From Hydrogenophilales bacterium 12-61-10 (GTDB lineage: Bacteria > Pseudomonadota > Gammaproteobacteria > Burkholderiales > Thiobacillaceae): 36,270 nt of DNA. The DNA is taken from the NCBI GenBank assembly GCA_002279795.1, contig NCCT01000022.1:1-36270 (forward strand), given 5' to 3'. The notes below the pieces were generated by a model. The model searched no databases, had not been told where the DNA came from, and saw nothing but the letters and a program-made list of their open reading frames with translations. The number at the start of each line of letters is the position of its first letter. Within the stretch, counting starts at the first letter, position 1. Shown piece by piece: positions 33,087 to 36,270 of this stretch. The position numbers and the translations under genes are program-made.

Positions 33087-33626
33087 ATGTCGAACGACAC
33101 CGAATCATTGGTCATCACCGCCAGCGGCGAAGACAAAATTGGCCTGGTGGAAGGCTTTACCCGCCGCATCAGCGAATCCGGCTGCAACATCGAGGAATCG
33201 CGCATGGCGGTTCTGGGCGGCCGCTTCGCCCTGCTGATGCGGATTACCGGGAGCTGGGACGCGCTGGCCAAGCTGGAATCCCGGCTGGTCGGCGTCGGCG
33301 AGGAACTGGGGCTGTCCATCATCCAGCAACGCACCCGCCTCACCCGCGCCGACAAGCCGCTGATTCCCTACACCGTAGAAGTCGCCGCGCTCGACCAGCC
33401 GGGCATCGTCAACAGCCTCGCCAACTTCTTCGCCAAGCTGCACATCAACATCGAGGCACTCGAAACCGAGACCTATCCCGCGCCGCACACCGGCGCGCCG
33501 ATGTTTGCCGTGCACATGACGCTGGGCATTCCCGCCGATGCCCACATCGCCACCCTGCGCGGCGATTTCCTCGATTATTGCGACGACCAGAACCTCGACG
33601 CGACCTTCGAACCGATCCGCATGTAA
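33087..33626 (+). CDS. gcvR: GcvR-like protein with two ACT domains
   Basis: 179 residues forming two ACT domains: about 5-85 (ESLVITASGEDKIGLVEGFTRRISESGCNIEESRM) and about 90-175 (YTVEVAALDQPGIVNSLANFFAKLHINIEALE). This matches GcvR, which in enterics binds glycine and restrains GcvA at the glycine cleavage operon. No gcvA or gcvTHP is in the window, so the target is unknown. It starts immediately after the permease stop. A link with the nearby glycolate genes is attractive because glycine cleavage is part of photorespiratory salvage, but only proximity supports it. Confidence 0.83.
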   Translation: MSNDTESLVITASGEDKIGLVEGFTRRISESGCNIEESRMAVLGGRFALLMRITGSWDALAKLESRLVGVGEELGLSIIQQRTRLTRADKPLIPYTVEVAALDQPGIVNSLANFFAKLHINIEALETETYPAPHTGAPMFAVHMTLGIPADAHIATLRGDFLDYCDDQNLDATFEPIRM

Positions 33627-33689
33627 ACAGCCGGAACTTTCACCGGCCGGCACGACTCGTTAACAGCCCGTTCAACCCGAGAATTCATC

Positions 33690-34049
33690 ATGTCCAGTCT
33701 GCTCATCATCGCCCACGGCAGCCGCCGCGGCGCTTCCAACGACGAAGTACGCCAACTGGCCGACCAGGTGCGCGCGCAGCCGCACCACGCGTACGACCAC
33801 ATTGGCGTAGCGTTCCTGGAGCTGGCCGAGCCCAGCATTCAGGAAGGATTGGCCGCCCTGGTGGCGCAGGGCGCAACCGACATCGTCGCGTTCCCCTATT
33901 TTCTGGCCGCCGGCACCCATGTGGCGCAGGACATTCCCGAAGCCATCGCCGAGTTTTCCGCGCTGCATCCGCAGATCAAGGTGCGGGTGACGTCGCATCT
34001 GGGCGCGTCGGCCGCCCTGCCGGGCGCCATCCTGGGCATGGCCGCCTGA
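33690..34049 (+). CDS. Small CbiX/SirB-type sirohydrochlorin chelatase
   Basis: 119 residues, the single-domain CbiXS size. The metal-site histidines are His9 (IIAHGSRRG) and His76 in FPYFLAAGTHVAQDIP. Relatives insert Co2+ or Fe2+ into sirohydrochlorin in cobalamin or siroheme synthesis; short forms are thought to dimerise. No cob or cys genes are adjacent. Ends 10 nt from the convergent unknown gene. Confidence 0.85.
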   Translation: MSSLLIIAHGSRRGASNDEVRQLADQVRAQPHHAYDHIGVAFLELAEPSIQEGLAALVAQGATDIVAFPYFLAAGTHVAQDIPEAIAEFSALHPQIKVRVTSHLGASAALPGAILGMAA

Positions 34050-34059
34050 GCCCAGGGCT

Positions 34060-35037
34060 TCAAATATCCTGGCTCTCGGTGGTGCCGAGTTCGATATAGG
34101 AAATCGGCATCACCTCGTCCTCATGGTTCGGCCGCGGCTGGCTGCGCACCAGCGCCGCCTCCACCCGCGCCGCCAGCAAGGCTGGCTGATCAAGGACAAG
34201 CGGATACAGGCGGTAATGCTTTTCGACCGCTTCCGCCTGCTGGCAGGCCGCAGCTTCCAGCGCCACCCGCGTTCCATTGTCCAGATGCGACAGCAGCAGC
34301 ATCCACGGCGCCTGCCAGGCAAAATAATCCCGCACCAGCCGGGTATGTGACGCGTCCATGCCCGCCGTCGCGATGAACAGCGGCGCAAAAGCCTCGGCCT
34401 CCAGCACCCGGCCGCGCAGGCCCTCTCCGCCTTTCAGCGTATGCAGCCCCAGCCCCAGCCCGGCACCATCGTCCGTGCGGTGAAACCATTGCGCCACGCC
34501 ACTGGCGAGCGCATTCACATGACGCGTGAGATAGGCCCCGGCAGATTCAGCGAGGTCGGGGATAGCAGCGCTGCGGAACCGCTCCTGTGCCGCCAGGCCG
34601 GCGCGCCAGTCGAGCGGCGGTTTGGTGTCGGTTTCGCTGTCGGTGCGCACGCTGTGCAGCAGCGCCAGCGGCTGGTCGTTGCGATCGAGTAGCCAGAGCT
34701 CGAACGGATCGCGAAACTTGAATGGCACGTCGCGATGCACCTTGAGCAGGTGTTCGTAGGCCACCGCGCCCATGTGTTCCAGCCGCTTGAAATCCTCGGA
34801 CGGATACAGCGGCCCGCGCTTGAGGCCCTTTTCCGCCGACCAATGGCCATAGCGAATATCGGAGACCTGCGCGCGCCGGCCTGCGCGCCCGAGATCTTCG
34901 AGCAGCGCGTCATTGGACACATAAATATCCCACTCGATGCCGTCGGTCGTCACCGCCTCGGCCGACTGGTAACGGATCACATGCACCACCCCCCGAAACG
35001 GGTTGAGCAGGCGCTGGGCATAACATTCGATCTGCAT
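34060..35037 (-). CDS. Conserved-looking protein of unknown function
   Basis: I do not recognise this 325-residue protein. It is soluble, without signal peptide or membrane segments. Its N-terminal part (MQIECYAQRLLNPFRGVVHVIRYQSAEAVTTDGIEWDIYVSN) and a middle segment PFKFRDPFELWLLDRNDQPLALLHS look well folded and are rich in aromatic residues. Third-position GC bias and length support a real gene. The ATG at 35037 is isolated, with no operon partner on its strand in the window; it is convergent with the chelatase and divergent from the HDOD gene. Confidence 0.75.
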   Translation of the reverse strand: MQIECYAQRLLNPFRGVVHVIRYQSAEAVTTDGIEWDIYVSNDALLEDLGRAGRRAQVSDIRYGHWSAEKGLKRGPLYPSEDFKRLEHMGAVAYEHLLKVHRDVPFKFRDPFELWLLDRNDQPLALLHSVRTDSETDTKPPLDWRAGLAAQERFRSAAIPDLAESAGAYLTRHVNALASGVAQWFHRTDDGAGLGLGLHTLKGGEGLRGRVLEAEAFAPLFIATAGMDASHTRLVRDYFAWQAPWMLLLSHLDNGTRVALEAAACQQAEAVEKHYRLYPLVLDQPALLAARVEAALVRSQPRPNHEDEVMPISYIELGTTESQDI

Positions 35038-35181
35038 GATTGCGCACTTTAACCGCTGCCGCCGCTGCTGTCAGCCGGGCGCACCCGCCGCACATTTTGT
35101 TCGCCGACCAGCTTCAGACCGGCAAAAAATAGCCGCTATCCACCACGTTGGGCCGTGTTGATTTTTTTGAAGGAGCACCCA

Positions 35182-36270
35182 GTGCTAGGTCGTCTTGTAG
35201 GTATGTTGTCCGGTAGCAAACCCGCTGAACCCGCGCCGCCCCCGCCTGCCAGGGCAGTGGCCAGCGTAGCCCCGAAAGCCGCACCGGCCGCCAAGGCCGG
35301 CTCGGTCATGCGGCGCGAAGCCATGCTGGGCCGCGACCAGAAAGTTGCGGCCTATACGTTCATGCTGCGCCGTGCGCCGGAGGAACGGCAGGACGCCAGC
35401 CTGCCCGAGGTGCAGCGCCTGTACGACGAAACCCTGCTCACCAACCTGACCAACATGGAGGTCGCGCGCCTGCTGGCGCAGCGTCAAGCCTTCATCCCGA
35501 TTTCCCCGGCTTCGCTCGATCACCCGCTGATTGCGGCGTGGCCCCCGGCTGGCACGGTATGGGTCCTTAAAATGGGCGCCAGCACAGACGTCGACGACGC
35601 CCTGGTCGCCCGGCTGACGGACATGAAGGCAGCGGGCCACAGCTTTGCGCTGGAGGCCAACGCCCTGATTTCGCCTGCGCGTCACCCCCTGCTGCCCGCT
35701 ATCGACTATGTGTTGCTGGACGTCAGCAGCGAGGATATTCCGGCCATCACGGCCCAAATGGCCGCTCTTTCCAGGCTGGCTTCAGGCAAGCAATTCGTGG
35801 CGACGGACGTGCAAACGCTGGAAGCCTTCCACATGTGCCACAAGCTGCAGTTCGCGCGCTTCATGGGGCCATTCATCACCCGCCACGAAAAGCTCGACTC
35901 GCCGGTGCTCGGGCCCTCGCGCGCCAAGGTGCTGGACCTGATGAACCGGGTGCGCACCGGCGCCGAGCAGTCGGTACTGGTCGAGCAGTTCCGCCACGAT
36001 CCGGCGCTGTCGGTACGGCTGCTGCGCTATGTAAACTCGCCCGGCATTGGGCTGCTGCACAAGGTGGGCGGCATCGAGCAGGCGCTCATGATCATGGGGC
36101 AGGACAAGCTGTATCGCTGGCTGACGCTGATTTTGTTCACCGGCGGCCAGGCGCAGGAACTCGATTCGGCGGTGCTGGAAAACGCCCTGGTGCGCGCACG
36201 GGTGGCCGAGCAGCTGGCGAGCAAGGCGCTGTTCGCCAAGGCGCGCGACGAAGTTTTTGTTACCGGCCTG
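35182..36270 (+). CDS. EAL-like/HDOD signalling protein, C-terminus cut off by the window edge
   Basis: At least 363 residues, running off the right edge. A Pro/Ala-rich linker (about 15-45) precedes a degenerate EAL-like domain (about 45-245: RDQKVAAYTFMLRRAPEER, then YVLLDVSSEDIPAI and FARFMGPFI). The catalytic EAL and DDFG-type motifs are missing, so c-di-GMP hydrolysis is not expected. An HDOD domain starts near 248 (VLDLMNRVRTGAEQSVLVEQFRHDPALSVRLLRYVNS). Such proteins (CdgJ/YuxH-like) are signalling or motility regulators. GTG 35182 is chosen because AAGGAG sits 6 nt upstream. Confidence 0.85.
   Translation, partial: MLGRLVGMLSGSKPAEPAPPPPARAVASVAPKAAPAAKAGSVMRREAMLGRDQKVAAYTFMLRRAPEERQDASLPEVQRLYDETLLTNLTNMEVARLLAQRQAFIPISPASLDHPLIAAWPPAGTVWVLKMGASTDVDDALVARLTDMKAAGHSFALEANALISPARHPLLPAIDYVLLDVSSEDIPAITAQMAALSRLASGKQFVATDVQTLEAFHMCHKLQFARFMGPFITRHEKLDSPVLGPSRAKVLDLMNRVRTGAEQSVLVEQFRHDPALSVRLLRYVNSPGIGLLHKVGGIEQALMIMGQDKLYRWLTLILFTGGQAQELDSAVLENALVRARVAEQLASKALFAKARDEVFVTGL

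Overview
The window is GC-rich, densely packed bacterial chromosome. TorF-type porin, glnK and amtB in one operon, ubiK, comM, a complete glcDEF set, gcvR and a small CbiX-type chelatase together point to a betaproteobacterium. An autotroph or methylotroph-like lineage near Thiobacillus or other Nitrosomonadales is my guess; genus is not established. I see no rRNA, tRNA, CRISPR array, phage or insertion sequence.

Region 1 (1-12150, minus strand) is a nitrogen-scavenging operon. From its promoter it encodes a three-part ABC importer, a creatininase-family hydrolase, a type III glutamine synthetase, two DUF1989 proteins (carboxyguanidine deiminase subunits), a biotin-dependent carboxylase of the urea carboxylase family, and allophanate hydrolase, which runs off the left edge. 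The leader holds a clear guanidine-I (ykkC) riboswitch, so the 'urea carboxylase' is best read as guanidine carboxylase: guanidine is imported, carboxylated, deiminated to allophanate and hydrolysed to ammonia and CO2. A -24/-12 sigma-54 promoter with NtrC-like sites lies upstream of the riboswitch, so the operon appears to need both nitrogen limitation and guanidine.

Region 2 (12150-14800, minus strand) is a torF-glnK-amtB nitrogen operon with its own sigma-54 promoter and NtrC-like site. The porin gene is broken by a frameshift, and its last codons run directly into the PII gene, which has lost its own start.

Region 3 (14886-23254) is mostly housekeeping: ubiK, comM, a VIT1/CCC1 transporter, zwf, rpmE, an M48 metalloprotease, a membrane glycosyltransferase and mobA.

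Region 4 (23251-32000) is the most suggestive for new biology. An IclR regulator is divergent from a six-gene operon: a phosphoketolase-like ThDP enzyme, a four-carbon acid sugar kinase (DUF1537), glcD, glcE, a VOC protein and glcF. TTTCA/TGAAA palindromes fill the intergenic region. This association suggests that glyoxylate made from glycolate is processed by a ThDP enzyme and a C4-acid kinase, a route I cannot match to a textbook glycolate pathway.

Region 5 (32061-36270) holds an AI-2E-family permease, gcvR, a CbiX-type chelatase, an unrecognised protein and a truncated EAL-like/HDOD signalling gene.

Several palindromic repeats are scattered through the window. Three of them lie inside coding sequences without breaking the frame (two in the carboxylase, one in glcF).
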